Of a stretch of DNA of 64,000 nt, positions 1 through 8,580 are shown piece by piece. This DNA is from an uncultured Psychroserpens sp. Lineage in GTDB: Bacteria > Bacteroidota > Bacteroidia > Flavobacteriales > Flavobacteriaceae. Within the stretch, counting starts at the first letter, position 1, and every line of letters starts with the position of its first letter. The notes under the pieces were generated by a model, which saw only the letters and a program-made list of their open reading frames with translations, did no database searches and had not been told where the DNA came from. The translations under genes were made by a program, and so were the position numbers. The stretch is taken from positions 186,001-250,000 of the forward strand of contig NZ_CANMRL010000003.1 of the NCBI RefSeq assembly GCF_947500255.1. Reading direction: 5' to 3'.

Positions 1-80
1 CAAAGGGAAAATCCACTACATATAACAAAGAAAAATTCAGTAAAGAAAAAGGTCGTAGACATTTTACAGATGACCTTTAA
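1..80 (+). CDS. 3' end of an unrecognised gene (partial)
   Basis: Frame 3 is open from the window edge to a TAA at 78-80 and encodes about 25 residues. The tail is very rich in Lys, Arg, Asp and Glu and ends RRHFTDDL, which looks like a genuine charged C-terminus. Frame 2 stops early. Frame 1 stays open to about 131 but has unlikely composition and would run into the lpdA leader. The family is not recognisable from so short a tail, and it could be chance. Confidence 0.35.
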   Translation, partial: KGKSTTYNKEKFSKEKGRRHFTDDL

Positions 81-136
81 TATTACAATAAGGTTTTGTA
101 ACTTCGTAACCTTAAAAATTAGACAAAAATAGACTC

Positions 137-1513
137 ATGAGTAAATACGATATTATAGTACTTGGAAGTGGTCCTGGAGGCTACGTAACAGCAATTAGAG
201 CATCTCAATTAGGCTTTAAGACTGCTATTGTGGAAAAAGAAAGCTTAGGTGGTGTTTGCCTAAATTGGGGATGTATACCAACAAAAGCATTACTTAAATC
301 TGCTCAAGTTTTTGAATATTTAAAACATGCAGAAGATTACGGTCTTAATGTAAAAGATGCTAGTCACGATTTTGGTGCTGTTGTGAAACGTAGTCGTGGT
401 GTTGCAGATGGCATGAGTAAAGGTGTTCAATTTTTAATGAAGAAAAATAAAATTGATGTCATTGAAGGTTATGGTACCTTAAAAACAGGGAAGAAAGTTG
501 AAGTAGACGGAAAAGAATATAGCGCAGACCATATTATTATAGCTACTGGAGCACGCTCACGCGAGTTGCCAAGCTTACCTCAAGATGGCAAAAAAGTGAT
601 TGGATATAGAGAGGCCATGACTTTAGATAAACAACCAAAGAAAATGATTGTCGTTGGATCTGGAGCTATTGGTGTAGAGTTTGCGTATTTCTATAACTCT
701 ATGGGAACAGAAGTTACTATTGTAGAGTATTTACCAAATGTAGTACCTGTAGAAGATGAAGATGTTTCTAAGCAATTAGAGCGTTCATTTAAGAAAAGTG
801 GTATTAAGATTATGACCTCTTCGGAAGTAACTAAAGTAGATACATCTGGAAAAGGTGTAAAAGCTACCGTAAAAACTAAAAAAGGTGAAGAAGTATTAGA
901 GGCTGATTTAGTATTATCTGCAGTTGGTATTAAATCTAATATTGAGAATATTGGATTAGAAGATGTTGGTATTGCTGTTGATAGAGATAAAATATTAGTG
1001 AATGATTACTATCAAACAAACATTCCTGGTTATTATGCTATTGGGGATGTTACTCCTGGTCAAGCTTTAGCGCACGTTGCTTCTGCGGAAGGTATTTTAT
1101 GCGTAGAAAAAATTGCAGGACATCATGTCGAAGCAATAGACTACGGAAATGTGCCTGGTTGTACCTATTGTTCACCAGAAATTGCAAGTGTAGGATTAAC
1201 AGAAAAGCAGGCTAAAGAGCAAGGTATAGATATTAAAGTGGGTAAATTTCCTTTCTCTGCATCTGGAAAAGCCAGTGCAGGAGGAAACAAAGACGGTTTC
1301 GTAAAAGTAATTTTTGATGCAAAATATGGAGAATGGTTAGGTTGTCATATGATTGGCGCTGGAGTTACTGATATGATTGCTGAAGCTGTGCTTGGACGTA
1401 AACTTGAAACGACTGGACATGAAGTATTAAAAGCCATTCACCCTCACCCAACCATGAGTGAAGCGGTTATGGAAGCAGTTGCAGATGCTTACGATGAAGT
1501 GATTCATCTTTAA
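137..1513 (+). CDS. lpdA: Dihydrolipoyl dehydrogenase (E3)
   Basis: This is the flavoprotein that re-oxidises the lipoyl groups of 2-oxoacid dehydrogenase complexes and passes electrons to NAD+ in the cytoplasm. The N-terminal FAD-binding glycines are GSGPGG (residues 10-15). The redox-active disulfide is C41-x4-C46 in GGVCLNWGC. A second Rossmann motif GSGAIG lies at 174-179. The second FAD motif AIGDV and the C-terminal dimer-interface pair H437/E442 in HPTMSE are present. At 458 aa it has the family's normal length and looks intact. No E1 or E2 gene is adjacent, so it is either a shared E3 or lies apart from its complex. The ATG follows an A-rich leader without a strong Shine-Dalgarno, as is usual in Bacteroidota. 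Confidence 0.95.
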   Translation: MSKYDIIVLGSGPGGYVTAIRASQLGFKTAIVEKESLGGVCLNWGCIPTKALLKSAQVFEYLKHAEDYGLNVKDASHDFGAVVKRSRGVADGMSKGVQFLMKKNKIDVIEGYGTLKTGKKVEVDGKEYSADHIIIATGARSRELPSLPQDGKKVIGYREAMTLDKQPKKMIVVGSGAIGVEFAYFYNSMGTEVTIVEYLPNVVPVEDEDVSKQLERSFKKSGIKIMTSSEVTKVDTSGKGVKATVKTKKGEEVLEADLVLSAVGIKSNIENIGLEDVGIAVDRDKILVNDYYQTNIPGYYAIGDVTPGQALAHVASAEGILCVEKIAGHHVEAIDYGNVPGCTYCSPEIASVGLTEKQAKEQGIDIKVGKFPFSASGKASAGGNKDGFVKVIFDAKYGEWLGCHMIGAGVTDMIAEAVLGRKLETTGHEVLKAIHPHPTMSEAVMEAVADAYDEVIHL

Positions 1514-1533
1514 ACTTCATAAATGAATATATA

Positions 1534-1567
1534 AAAAAAGCGATTCTAAAAGAATCGCTTTTTTTAT
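1534..1567. terminator. Bidirectional intrinsic terminator
   Basis: Arms AAAAAAGCGATTCT and AGAATCGCTTTTTT are separated by three A residues, with A and T tracts on either side. It sits between convergent lpdA and the beta-barrel gene and can stop transcription from both. Confidence 0.9.
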
Positions 1568-2046
1568 AATCTATACCCTAACCCTATAAAGAGTCCATTG
1601 GGAGAAATCTCTTCAAAGCCAATAGTGTATTTCATATGTATATCTAAGGGTTTTATAATATGATAAGCGACACTCACATCACCTCTTACTTTAAATTTAT
1701 TCGAAAAAAAATCAAAAAAATAATTTAGACTTGGTCCAACAAGAATATCAAAATTGTTTGCCACTTCATATTTTGCATAAATTGGTGCATTCAAAAACTC
1801 AAAGTCACCAAGACCAATATAGAGTAATTCTGGTTGTATCGAAAGGGACTCATCAATATGCACATCAACAAAAATGCCACCATAATAACCAACTTCAGTT
1901 TCAGCGTTTGGGCCAAAGTTAGCTTGTTCGACATTAAAAAAAGTAAGGTTTAATCCGCCTTTAATACCAAATTCGGCATTAGACTGTGCAAATACATAAA
2001 GATTAGAAAGCAAAATACTCAGAAAAACAAACACTCCTTTTTTCAT
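1564..2046 (-). CDS. Small outer-membrane beta-barrel protein (porin family)
   Basis: A 160-aa protein with an N-terminal signal peptide ending near FAQS, followed by alternating hydrophobic/polar strands typical of the OMP_b-brl (PorT-like) barrels of Bacteroidota: GIKGGLNL at the start, a YIGLGDF strand, and a final strand IGLGYRL ending at the C-terminus. No substrate can be inferred. Its stop lies on the arm of the shared terminator with lpdA. It is the first of three small barrel genes here; they look like distant paralogues rather than recent duplicates. Confidence 0.75.
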   Translation of the reverse strand: MKKGVFVFLSILLSNLYVFAQSNAEFGIKGGLNLTFFNVEQANFGPNAETEVGYYGGIFVDVHIDESLSIQPELLYIGLGDFEFLNAPIYAKYEVANNFDILVGPSLNYFFDFFSNKFKVRGDVSVAYHIIKPLDIHMKYTIGFEEISPNGLFIGLGYRL

Positions 2047-2093
2047 ATTATAATCGTTTAGAATATTTAGAATCTATTAATTTTAGTCTTATA

Positions 2094-2513
2094 TCAATCA
2101 AAAAAGCTTTGAATAGCCAACTCATAACTTTGTAACCCAAAACCTAGAATAACACCTCTAGCATTAGGTGATATATAGGATTGATGTCTAAACTCTTCTC
2201 TAGAGAATGTATTAGAAATATGCACTTCTACTACAGGAGTTTCTATTGCTTTTACAACGTCACCAATACCAATTGATGTATGTGTATAAGCAGCAGCATT
2301 TAAAATAATTCCGTCATAGCTATATCCAACCTCCTGAAGTTTATCTATGAGCTCTCCTTCAATATTTGATTGATAATGTTCTAACGTGATATTTGGATAC
2401 TTATTGACAACGCGCTCAAAAAAGTCGGTAAATGATAAGTTTCCGTAGATATTGGTTTCACGCTTTCCTAATAAATTTAAGTTAGGACCATTAATAATGA
2501 TGAGTTTTTTCAT
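2094..2513 (-). CDS. aroQ: Type II 3-dehydroquinate dehydratase
   Basis: Catalyses the trans-dehydration of 3-dehydroquinate to 3-dehydroshikimate, third step of the shikimate pathway, as a cytoplasmic dodecamer. The N-terminal signature NGPNLNLLGKRE is followed by catalytic Y23, with R18 in the lid. The NAAAYTHTS substrate loop and VEVHISN with its catalytic His are also visible. The length of 139 aa is normal. As I recall, aroQ often neighbours xerD in Flavobacteriaceae; here two barrel genes lie between them. A terminator follows the next upstream gene, so aroQ is probably transcribed on its own. Confidence 0.95.
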   Translation of the reverse strand: MKKLIIINGPNLNLLGKRETNIYGNLSFTDFFERVVNKYPNITLEHYQSNIEGELIDKLQEVGYSYDGIILNAAAYTHTSIGIGDVVKAIETPVVEVHISNTFSREEFRHQSYISPNARGVILGFGLQSYELAIQSFFD

Positions 2514-2544
2514 AAAGTAAAGATATTAAAATTTGAGTACAAAA

Positions 2545-2570
2545 AAACCGAAGCAAAAGGCTTCGGTTTG
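2545..2570. terminator. Intrinsic terminator
   Basis: Stem AAACCGAAG / CTTCGGTTT with a short CAAAAGG loop and flanking A/T tracts, between the barrel gene ending at 2592 and aroQ (both minus strand). The stem core ACCGAAG/CTTCGGT is the same as in the terminator near 3330. Confidence 0.85.
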
Positions 2571-2591
2571 AATATTTTAAAGAGTTGATCC

Positions 2592-3224
2592 CTATAAATT
2601 ATTTAAAATAACACCAATATTAAAACTACTTCTACCGTTTCGTACAGAAGAGCCAAGGTTGTTACTAAAAACATCTGATAAACCAGATTGCGCATCGTAT
2701 TCTACAAATAATTTAGTGTTTTCTCCAACATTGAATTTGTAACCAACACCTAGAGCAATACCAAAATCTGTAGAATTAAAAGCGTCTTTAACATCTGTTC
2801 CGCCTCTATCCTCTTCAGCATTTAAAAGGAACCCAATATAAGGACCAAAATTCAAATACCATTTTCTTGTCGACCCAAAATGCCAATTTGCCATAACTGG
2901 AACAGTTAAATACGTCACATTAAAGTCTGTAATATAAGACTCATTTGTAAGTTCGTTATCAAAAAATCCATCTCCCCATCCTTTTGAATCATAGATAAGT
3001 TTTGCCTTTATTCCCCAACGGTCTGAGAAATAATATTCACCAGATACTCCAAGGTTAAAACCTGTTTTTGATCGAGTTCCATTATTAGAATCTGATCCTA
3101 CAACAACATTAGATATGTTTAAACCAAGTCCTGTTCCAATTTCAAAATCGCCTTTATCAGCTTGAGCATTAAGATTTAAGCTACAGCATAGAGTTATAAA
3201 GACAATTGTAATTAATTTTTTCAT
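2592..3224 (-). CDS. Outer-membrane beta-barrel (porin family) protein
   Basis: A 210-aa secreted protein. The signal peptide ends near LNAQA; the mature part begins with a barrel strand IGTGLGLNIS and continues with repeated amphipathic strands (YYFSDRWGIKAKLIYDS, WYLNFGPYIGFLLNA, IALGVGYKFNVGENTKLFVEYD). This matches the porin-family/OMP_b-brl barrels of Bacteroidota. The function is unknown. The chain ends NNL instead of the common terminal aromatic, so BAM recognition may rest on the penultimate strand. Terminators on both sides suggest a single-gene transcript. Confidence 0.75.
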   Translation of the reverse strand: MKKLITIVFITLCCSLNLNAQADKGDFEIGTGLGLNISNVVVGSDSNNGTRSKTGFNLGVSGEYYFSDRWGIKAKLIYDSKGWGDGFFDNELTNESYITDFNVTYLTVPVMANWHFGSTRKWYLNFGPYIGFLLNAEEDRGGTDVKDAFNSTDFGIALGVGYKFNVGENTKLFVEYDAQSGLSDVFSNNLGSSVRNGRSSFNIGVILNNL

Positions 3225-3314
3225 AATAGATTTAAAGTTTTGTTAGGCTGCGAATCTAAGATTTTACTTACAATTAAAAGTGTAAAAAATCGTAAAATAT
3301 AAGCTTTAAGCATA

Positions 3315-3346
3315 AAAAAACCGAAGCGATATCACTTCGGTTTTTC
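3315..3346. terminator. Intrinsic terminator
   Basis: CCGAAG and CTTCGG arms around an 8-nt loop, flanked by A and T tracts, just downstream of the minus-strand barrel gene that ends at 3363. The flanking tracts would allow function in either direction. Confidence 0.85.
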
Positions 3347-3362
3347 TTATGGTTAATACCAA

Positions 3363-3950
3363 TTAGAACTTATAAGTAACTCCGAAATTGATATCAGATA
3401 AATCAAAGTTTAATCCAAAAGAATTAGTAGACTCTGCTCCATCAACATCTGGTTTAGCACTAGCATAAGACAATGCACCAACTGATGCTCTTAAAGCGAA
3501 ACAATCAGATACAAAATAGTTAAGACCTGGTCCTACAGCAATTGCGAATACATCAAATTTAGACTCTGCTCCACCATTTGGCTCAAATTTAGAGTTAGCG
3601 TAAGAAACTCCTGCACCTACTGTGAAAGAAAATTGATTTGCTGGAGTAAAGAAGTATGTAGCTCCTAAACCTCCTCCAAACGTCGTAGTTTTATCATCTG
3701 CAGCATTTTCAGCAGAACCAATAGATAAATTAGCTTCTAAAGCGATATTTTCGCTTACAAAGTATCCTACCGTAGGCATAAAATCAAATCTGTTAGTTTT
3801 TAAATCTCCTTCTTTAGTACTGTTATATCCAACTGTACCAGACACATAAACATCTCCTTCTTCAAAACCACCTGTAGTGTTTTCATCTTGTGCATTTACG
3901 TTTGTAAATCCGAAAACTGCAACTGCAGCCATTAGTAATAATTTTTTCAT
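3363..3950 (-). CDS. Outer-membrane beta-barrel protein
   Basis: A 195-aa protein. The signal peptide ends VNAQD; the mature chain begins acidic (DENTTGGFEEGDVYVSG) and then shows eight or so amphipathic strands ending FGVTYKF with a C-terminal Phe, the classic BAM signal. Phrases such as PTVGYFVSENIALEANLSIG and ALRASVGALSYAS are typical of OmpW/OMP_b-brl small barrels. It has its own well-formed promoter (3995-4025) and terminator, suggesting an independently and perhaps strongly expressed surface protein. Ligand unknown. Confidence 0.8.
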   Translation of the reverse strand: MKKLLLMAAVAVFGFTNVNAQDENTTGGFEEGDVYVSGTVGYNSTKEGDLKTNRFDFMPTVGYFVSENIALEANLSIGSAENAADDKTTTFGGGLGATYFFTPANQFSFTVGAGVSYANSKFEPNGGAESKFDVFAIAVGPGLNYFVSDCFALRASVGALSYASAKPDVDGAESTNSFGLNFDLSDINFGVTYKF

Positions 3951-3994
3951 AATTGTTAAGTTTAAATAATTTGGTTTTTATTTTATTTGGTCGG

Positions 3995-4025
3995 CAAACA
4001 TAAAAGATAATTTTTAGTCTCACAA
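3995..4025 (-). promoter_or_regulatory. Flavobacterial promoter of the 3363-3950 barrel gene
   Basis: On the minus strand TTG (4025-4023), 20 nt, then TATGTTTG (4002-3995), a full match to the Bacteroidota consensus TTG-N17-23-TAnnTTTG. The predicted start of transcription is near 3990, giving a leader of roughly 40 nt. Confidence 0.75.
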
Positions 4026-4226
4026 GAAAAAACACATAATTTTATGTATTTCGTCGATAAAATAATATATTTCAACGGATTAATGATAAAAAAAGTGCTA
4101 TTATGATTCTCATATTTTTTAAAACTATGACTGATAGTAAATATTAATCACATGTCATTAACACCACTTTAAATTTTAGTCTTGAATATCACTAATTTAA
4201 GATACCTGTAACTTAATATTTTGCAG

Positions 4227-4234
4227 TATTTTTG
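4227..4234 (+). promoter_or_regulatory. -7 box for xerD
   Basis: TATTTTTG matches TAnnTTTG. No clear TTG lies at the right distance upstream, so the -33 part is weak. Transcription would begin near 4238, which argues that translation starts at ATG 4273, not at GTG 4237. Confidence 0.5.
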
Positions 4235-4272
4235 AAGTGAATTATCACGAGACTCAAAACCAAGTTTGTTCA

Positions 4273-5181
4273 ATGAAATGGCAAAATGCACTCCATGATT
4301 ATAAATACTATCTTAAAATTGAGAGAGGGTTATCTGCAAATTCAATTACCAACTATGAGTTAGATGTTGAAAAGTTAATCAATTACTTAACTATCCATGA
4401 CATTTCTATTTCTCCTGTAGATATCGAATATGAAACAGTACAAGCCTTTATTTATGACGCGTCGAAACAATTAAACTCTAGATCACAATCTCGCTTAATA
4501 TCAGGTTTACGAAGTTTTTTTAGCTACTTAGTATTTGAAGATTACAGAAAAACCAATCCGTTAGATCATATCGAATCTCCAAAAATAGGACGCAAATTGC
4601 CAGATACGCTTTCTATTGATGAAATTGATGCCTTGATTAATGCCATAGATTTAAATAGAGAGTTTAATCGTGTACGTATTGGGGAACGAAATAGAGCAAT
4701 TCTTGAAACCTTGTATAGTTGCGGACTCCGTGTTAGTGAACTTATTAATTTAAAGCTATCAGATTTATTCTTTGATGAAGGTTTTATTAAAGTTACTGGA
4801 AAGGGAGATAAACAACGTTTCGTACCTATAGGTACTAACACACAGAACTATATCAATATTTGGAAAGACTTAAGAGTGCATATGAGCGTAGATCCAGAAT
4901 ACAAAGACACCTTGTTTCTTAATAACAGAGGAAAGCAACTCACTAGAGCAATGATTTTTACCATTATAAAAGATTTAGCAAAAGCTATTAATCTAAATAA
5001 AGTAATTTCTCCGCATACGTTCCGACATTCTTTTGCTACGCACCTATTAGAAAATGGAGCCGACCTTAGAGCTATTCAACTCATGTTAGGTCATGAAAGC
5101 ATTACGACCACCGAAATATATATGCATGTAGACCGTTCACATCTTAAAGATGTGTTGATGTCTTACCATCCTAGAAAATAA
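4273..5181 (+). CDS. xerD: Site-specific tyrosine recombinase XerD
   Basis: Resolves chromosome dimers at dif, normally as a heterotetramer with XerC. The SAM-like N-terminal core-binding domain (YLKIERGLSANSI) precedes a catalytic domain with all six residues; numbered from ATG 4273 they are R153, K177, H248, R251, H274 and nucleophile Y283. The open frame extends upstream to a GTG at 4237, but the -7 box at 4227-4234 and the family's usual N-terminus (MKWQNALHDYKYYL) favour 4273, giving 302 aa. It is intact, with no integron, phage or transposon features around it, so it is the housekeeping enzyme. Confidence 0.92.
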   Translation: MKWQNALHDYKYYLKIERGLSANSITNYELDVEKLINYLTIHDISISPVDIEYETVQAFIYDASKQLNSRSQSRLISGLRSFFSYLVFEDYRKTNPLDHIESPKIGRKLPDTLSIDEIDALINAIDLNREFNRVRIGERNRAILETLYSCGLRVSELINLKLSDLFFDEGFIKVTGKGDKQRFVPIGTNTQNYINIWKDLRVHMSVDPEYKDTLFLNNRGKQLTRAMIFTIIKDLAKAINLNKVISPHTFRHSFATHLLENGADLRAIQLMLGHESITTTEIYMHVDRSHLKDVLMSYHPRK

Positions 5182-5251
5182 TAATCTTAATTTTGTAGTA
5201 AAAAAGTGACATCTTTGCAATTCATGTGTCTTATTTATAAAATCTTAACCT

Positions 5252-6427
5252 ATGAAAAAGCTATTAAAAAAGCTTCTTAATTCACCATCAACTCCTCAAG
5301 AAATAGATTCAAAGTTCTCTGAAGTAAAAAAGTGGGAACTGGCCTTAGAATACTCCAGTATTGGTCTTTGGGAATACGATGCAGAGCTAGACAGCGTGTT
5401 TTTCTCTGAAGGTTCTAAACAAATAATAGGTGTTGAAGACCATAATTTTGGTAAAAACCCAAATGATTGGAATGATCGTGTTCATACCGAAGATAAAGTC
5501 AAATATTTTCAAGATTTTCAAGACCATCTTAGTAACGGTAAATCGATGTATGAAAATGAGCATCGTGTTTTATGTGAAGACGGAAGCTATAAATGGATAA
5601 GAGATCGTGGAAAAGTTGTTGAATGGACTTCAGAAGGAAAACACAAACGAGTTATTGGTACACATACTGATATTACGTCAAGAATTGAAAAAGAAGAGCA
5701 ATTGGAGAAGTATCTTCAGTTAATTACTAGTCAGAATAAGAGACTTCACAATTTTACACATATTGTTTCTCACAATTTAAAAACACATATCGGAAATTTT
5801 AAAAATATACTTGAGTTCTATGACGAGTCTAACTCTGAAAACGAAAAAGAAGAACTCATGAATCATTTAAAGACGATTTCCGAAGCATTGACAACAACTA
5901 TTGTAGATTTGGATGACATCATTAGTATAAAATCGAAATCTGATACCAGTGAACTTAATGAAAAGATAAATATTTTTGATTGTACCGAAAAAATTATTGA
6001 AAGTCTTGAAATTGAAAGCACAAGCAATGATATAACACTTTATAATTCGGTTGATAAAAATGACTTTTTGATTGCCAATAGGTCCTATTTAGAAAGTGTT
6101 CTTTACAACCTCATTTCAAACGGAATAAAGTATAGTCATCAACAACGAAAGTCTAAAGTTGTAATACAAACTCTACAAAACGAAGAAACGCTTAAGATTT
6201 TGATATCTGACAATGGAATAGGTATAGATACCAAAAAGTTCAAAAATCAACTATTTGAAATGTATCAAACTTTTCATGGTACAGATCGAGAAGACTCAAG
6301 AGGTGTAGGTTTATACATAACTAAAACACAAGTTGAAGCTATGGGTGGTACTATTGATGTTGATAGTGAACTTAATGAAGGGACAACGTTTACTCTAATT
6401 TTTAAAAAACAAAAGCACTCTAAATAG
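5252..6427 (+). CDS. PAS-domain sensor histidine kinase (orphan)
   Basis: A 391-aa soluble kinase. A PAS_3-type domain spans about 30-146 (ALEYSSIGLWEYDAE ... VIGTHTDITSRIEKEE), followed by a short coiled linker. The dimerisation helix has an H-box FTHIVSHNLKTH with probable phospho-acceptor H174. The HATPase_c domain has N-box N290 (NLISNGIKYS), G1 box DNGIG (320-324) and G2 box RGVGL (350-354). There are no membrane segments, so it should sense a cytoplasmic cue. No response regulator is adjacent, so its partner is elsewhere. The last codons and stop form one arm of the terminator. Confidence 0.88.
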   Translation: MKKLLKKLLNSPSTPQEIDSKFSEVKKWELALEYSSIGLWEYDAELDSVFFSEGSKQIIGVEDHNFGKNPNDWNDRVHTEDKVKYFQDFQDHLSNGKSMYENEHRVLCEDGSYKWIRDRGKVVEWTSEGKHKRVIGTHTDITSRIEKEEQLEKYLQLITSQNKRLHNFTHIVSHNLKTHIGNFKNILEFYDESNSENEKEELMNHLKTISEALTTTIVDLDDIISIKSKSDTSELNEKINIFDCTEKIIESLEIESTSNDITLYNSVDKNDFLIANRSYLESVLYNLISNGIKYSHQQRKSKVVIQTLQNEETLKILISDNGIGIDTKKFKNQLFEMYQTFHGTDREDSRGVGLYITKTQVEAMGGTIDVDSELNEGTTFTLIFKKQKHSK

Positions 6428-6436
6428 AGTGCTTTA
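6411..6436. terminator. Bidirectional terminator overlapping a stop codon
   Basis: AAAGCACTC / GAGTGCTTT around a TAAATA loop. The left arm is the last coding bases of the kinase gene and the loop contains its stop region. It lies between convergent kinase and rny. Confidence 0.85.
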
Positions 6437-6456
6437 TTATTATATGTATAAAGTTC

Positions 6457-8034
6457 CTACTTCGCAATATTTACCGCTCTAGTCTCTCTAATAACAGTTA
6501 CTTTTACTTGACCAGGATAGGTCATATCTGTTTGAATCTTTTGAGAGATCTCAAAAGACAAGTTTGCTGCCTGCTCATCTGAAACCTTCTCGCTTTCAAC
6601 CATAACACGCAATTCTCGACCAGCTTGAATAGCATAAGCCTTATTGACACCATTAAAACCAAAAGCAACCTCCTCTAAATCTTTGAGTCTTTGAATATAA
6701 GAATCTAGTACCTGACGTCTTGCACCTGGTCTTGCTCCTGAAATAGCATCACACACTTGAACTATAGGTGATAACAATGTTGTCATTTCTATTTCATCGT
6801 GGTGTGCTCCAATGGCATTACATACTTCAGACTTTTCTCCATGCTTTTCGGCCCATTGCATTCCTAAAATAGCATGAGGCGTTTCCATATCAGATTCAGA
6901 AGATGGCACCTTACCAATATCATGTAATAGTCCAGCACGTTTAGCTAATTTTGGATTTAATCCAAGTTCTGCAGCCATAACACCACACAGTTTAGCTACT
7001 TCACGTGAATGCTGCAGTAAGTTTTGTCCGTAAGACGAACGATACTTCATACGACCTACCATTTTTATTAACTCTGGGTGTAATCCATGAATTCCTAAAT
7101 CGATAACAGTTCGTTTACCAACTTCTGCAATTTCCTGTTCAATCTGTTTTTGTGTTTTTCTAACAATTTCTTCAATTCGTGCAGGATGGATTCGTCCATC
7201 TGTTACAAGCTTATGAAGTGATAATCGTGCCACTTCACGTCTCACTGAATCAAAACAAGATAAAATAATGGCTTCTGGTGTATCATCGACAATGATTTCA
7301 ACGCCAGTAGCGGCTTCAATGGCTCGAATATTTCGTCCTTCTCGTCCGATAATTCGTCCTTTAACATCATCAGACTCAATATTAAATACAGAAACGCAAT
7401 TATCAATAGCTTCTTCTGTTCCTATTCGCTGTATAGTATTAATAATAACCTTTTTGGCTTCCTGTTGGGCGGTGAGTTTTGCTTCTTCAAGAGTGTCTTG
7501 AATATAACTCATCGCATCTGTTTTGGCTTCACCCTTGAGTGATTCTACCAACTGGGTTTTAGCATCTTCTGCAGATAATCCAGAGATAACCTCGAGTTGT
7601 TTAATTTGACTTTTATGGGCTTTTTCGACTTCATCTTTCTTTTTCTCCAGAAACTCAAGTCTAAAATCGTAGTCCTTTATCTTACTCTCCAAAGACTGAT
7701 TTGCTTTTTTATTTTTTGACAACTCATTAGAGATTTGTGATTCTTTATCTCTAGTTCGCTTTTCTGCCTCAGCCATTTTCTTGTCACGAGATAAGATGAC
7801 TTTCTCGTGCTCTGCTTTGAGTTCTATAAATTTTTCTTTAGCTTGAAGAATCTTATCTTTTTTAATCGTTTCTCCTTCGCTCTTAGCATTTTTTAAAATT
7901 GAATTTGCTTCATTCTTTGCTTCTTTTATGAGTTTGGAAGCATTATTTTTTTCTAATGCTTTTGCAATAATATATCCGAGTACTATGCCTAGTACCACGC
8001 CTCCTACAATCATTAAAATTGTGTTCGTATCCAT
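6457..8034 (-). CDS. rny: Ribonuclease Y
   Basis: A membrane-anchored endoribonuclease that initiates mRNA decay. One N-terminal transmembrane helix (about 4-24) is followed by a long charged coiled coil (about 30-190), a KH domain with its GxxG loop in [10 protein letters not shown] (226-235), and an HD domain with the metal-binding pair H371-D372 in LLHDIGK. The C-terminal region ends in [14 protein letters not shown], normal for the family. The length of 525 aa is standard. It lies downstream of zapA with the putative 6S RNA between them, so it may be reached by read-through or have its own promoter. Confidence 0.95.
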   Translation of the reverse strand: MDTNTILMIVGGVVLGIVLGYIIAKALEKNNASKLIKEAKNEANSILKNAKSEGETIKKDKILQAKEKFIELKAEHEKVILSRDKKMAEAEKRTRDKESQISNELSKNKKANQSLESKIKDYDFRLEFLEKKKDEVEKAHKSQIKQLEVISGLSAEDAKTQLVESLKGEAKTDAMSYIQDTLEEAKLTAQQEAKKVIINTIQRIGTEEAIDNCVSVFNIESDDVKGRIIGREGRNIRAIEAATGVEIIVDDTPEAIILSCFDSVRREVARLSLHKLVTDGRIHPARIEEIVRKTQKQIEQEIAEVGKRTVIDLGIHGLHPELIKMVGRMKYRSSYGQNLLQHSREVAKLCGVMAAELGLNPKLAKRAGLLHDIGKVPSSESDMETPHAILGMQWAEKHGEKSEVCNAIGAHHDEIEMTTLLSPIVQVCDAISGARPGARRQVLDSYIQRLKDLEEVAFGFNGVNKAYAIQAGRELRVMVESEKVSDEQAANLSFEISQKIQTDMTYPGQVKVTVIRETRAVNIAK

Positions 8035-8054
8035 GTTAGTTAGTGTTTATATAT

Positions 8055-8250
8055 AAAAAAAGCCTACATCAGTTTTGGATTCTGTATAAACTCCTTAAAA
8101 ACAAGTTTAGGGCTAACAAGCTGATCAAAAATCTGCCCAAATACTAAAATAAATTAGTATTAGCAGCACGGTTTTACAACTTCAACTCACCCTTTTTAAA
8201 GAATTAACGTTGAGTTTATCAAAAATAAATAACTAATGTAGGCAGTAACC
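8055..8250 (-). ncRNA. ssrS: Putative 6S RNA (6S-Flavo type)
   Basis: The 237-bp gap between zapA and rny encodes on the minus strand an RNA of about 190 nt whose ends pair: GCCTACATTAGTT (8243-8231) with AACTGATGTAGGC (8074-8062), 13 pairs with one G-U wobble, directly followed by seven U residues (8061-8055). A long closing stem, roughly 155 nt of mostly unpaired-looking interior, and a U-tract make a free-standing transcript very likely. Size, closing stem and position directly after zapA (as for ssrS in Escherichia coli) point to 6S RNA, which binds RNA polymerase holoenzyme by mimicking an open promoter. The structure is seen; the identity is inferred. Confidence 0.72.
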
Positions 8251-8271
8251 TATTGTTTATTTTAAAGAACG

Positions 8272-8565
8272 TTATGCACTTATATGTTCGTGAAGTAATT
8301 GGTTTAAAGCATTGAGCTTCTCCTCTACTTCTTCACTTACATTGGCTTTATCTATTGTTTTCTGTTCTACTTGAGATGCAAACTGCAAAGCACACATGGC
8401 TAATACATCTTGTTTATCTCTCACAGAATAGTTTTGCTCAAACTGTGTTATCATGGCTTCAATCTTTTTAGCGGCCTTGCGCAACCCTTCTTCTTGGCTT
8501 GGCGCAATGGTAAGAGGATAAACTCTATTTGCTATAGATAGCTTTATTTTAAGCTGTTCTGCCAT
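8272..8565 (-). CDS. zapA: Cell division protein ZapA
   Basis: ZapA binds FtsZ and bundles its protofilaments at the division ring. The 97-aa chain begins with the family's short beta domain (LKIKLSIANRVYPLTI), then has EEGLRKAAKKIEAMI and a long C-terminal coiled-coil helix (QDVLAMCALQFASQV to the end), which is the ZapA dimer/tetramer rod. It lies 15 nt downstream of the coiled-coil gene in the same operon and just upstream of the putative 6S RNA. Confidence 0.9.
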   Translation of the reverse strand: MAEQLKIKLSIANRVYPLTIAPSQEEGLRKAAKKIEAMITQFEQNYSVRDKQDVLAMCALQFASQVEQKTIDKANVSEEVEEKLNALNQLLHEHISA

Positions 8566-8580
8566 TAATTGTAATTAGCA

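Larger units (their letters stand above)
3951..4272. other. Intergenic region between divergent barrel gene and xerD
   Basis: About 320 bases, very AT-rich. It holds the minus-strand promoter of the barrel gene (3995-4025) and a plus-strand -7 box (4227-4234) for xerD. I see no further gene, hairpin or repeat. Confidence 0.6.

Noticed and set aside
1-131. Frame 1 reading of the left edge continuing to 131
   Set aside because: It would run deep into the lpdA leader and its composition is unlike protein; frame 3 with a stop at 80 is more plausible.
4566-4841. 91-aa minus-strand frame within xerD
   Set aside because: Antisense shadow of conserved catalytic-domain sequence; no upstream promoter or family.
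4237-5181. XerD as a phage or integron integrase
   Set aside because: No attachment site, excisionase or cassette features nearby; the catalytic-domain layout and chromosomal context are those of housekeeping XerD.
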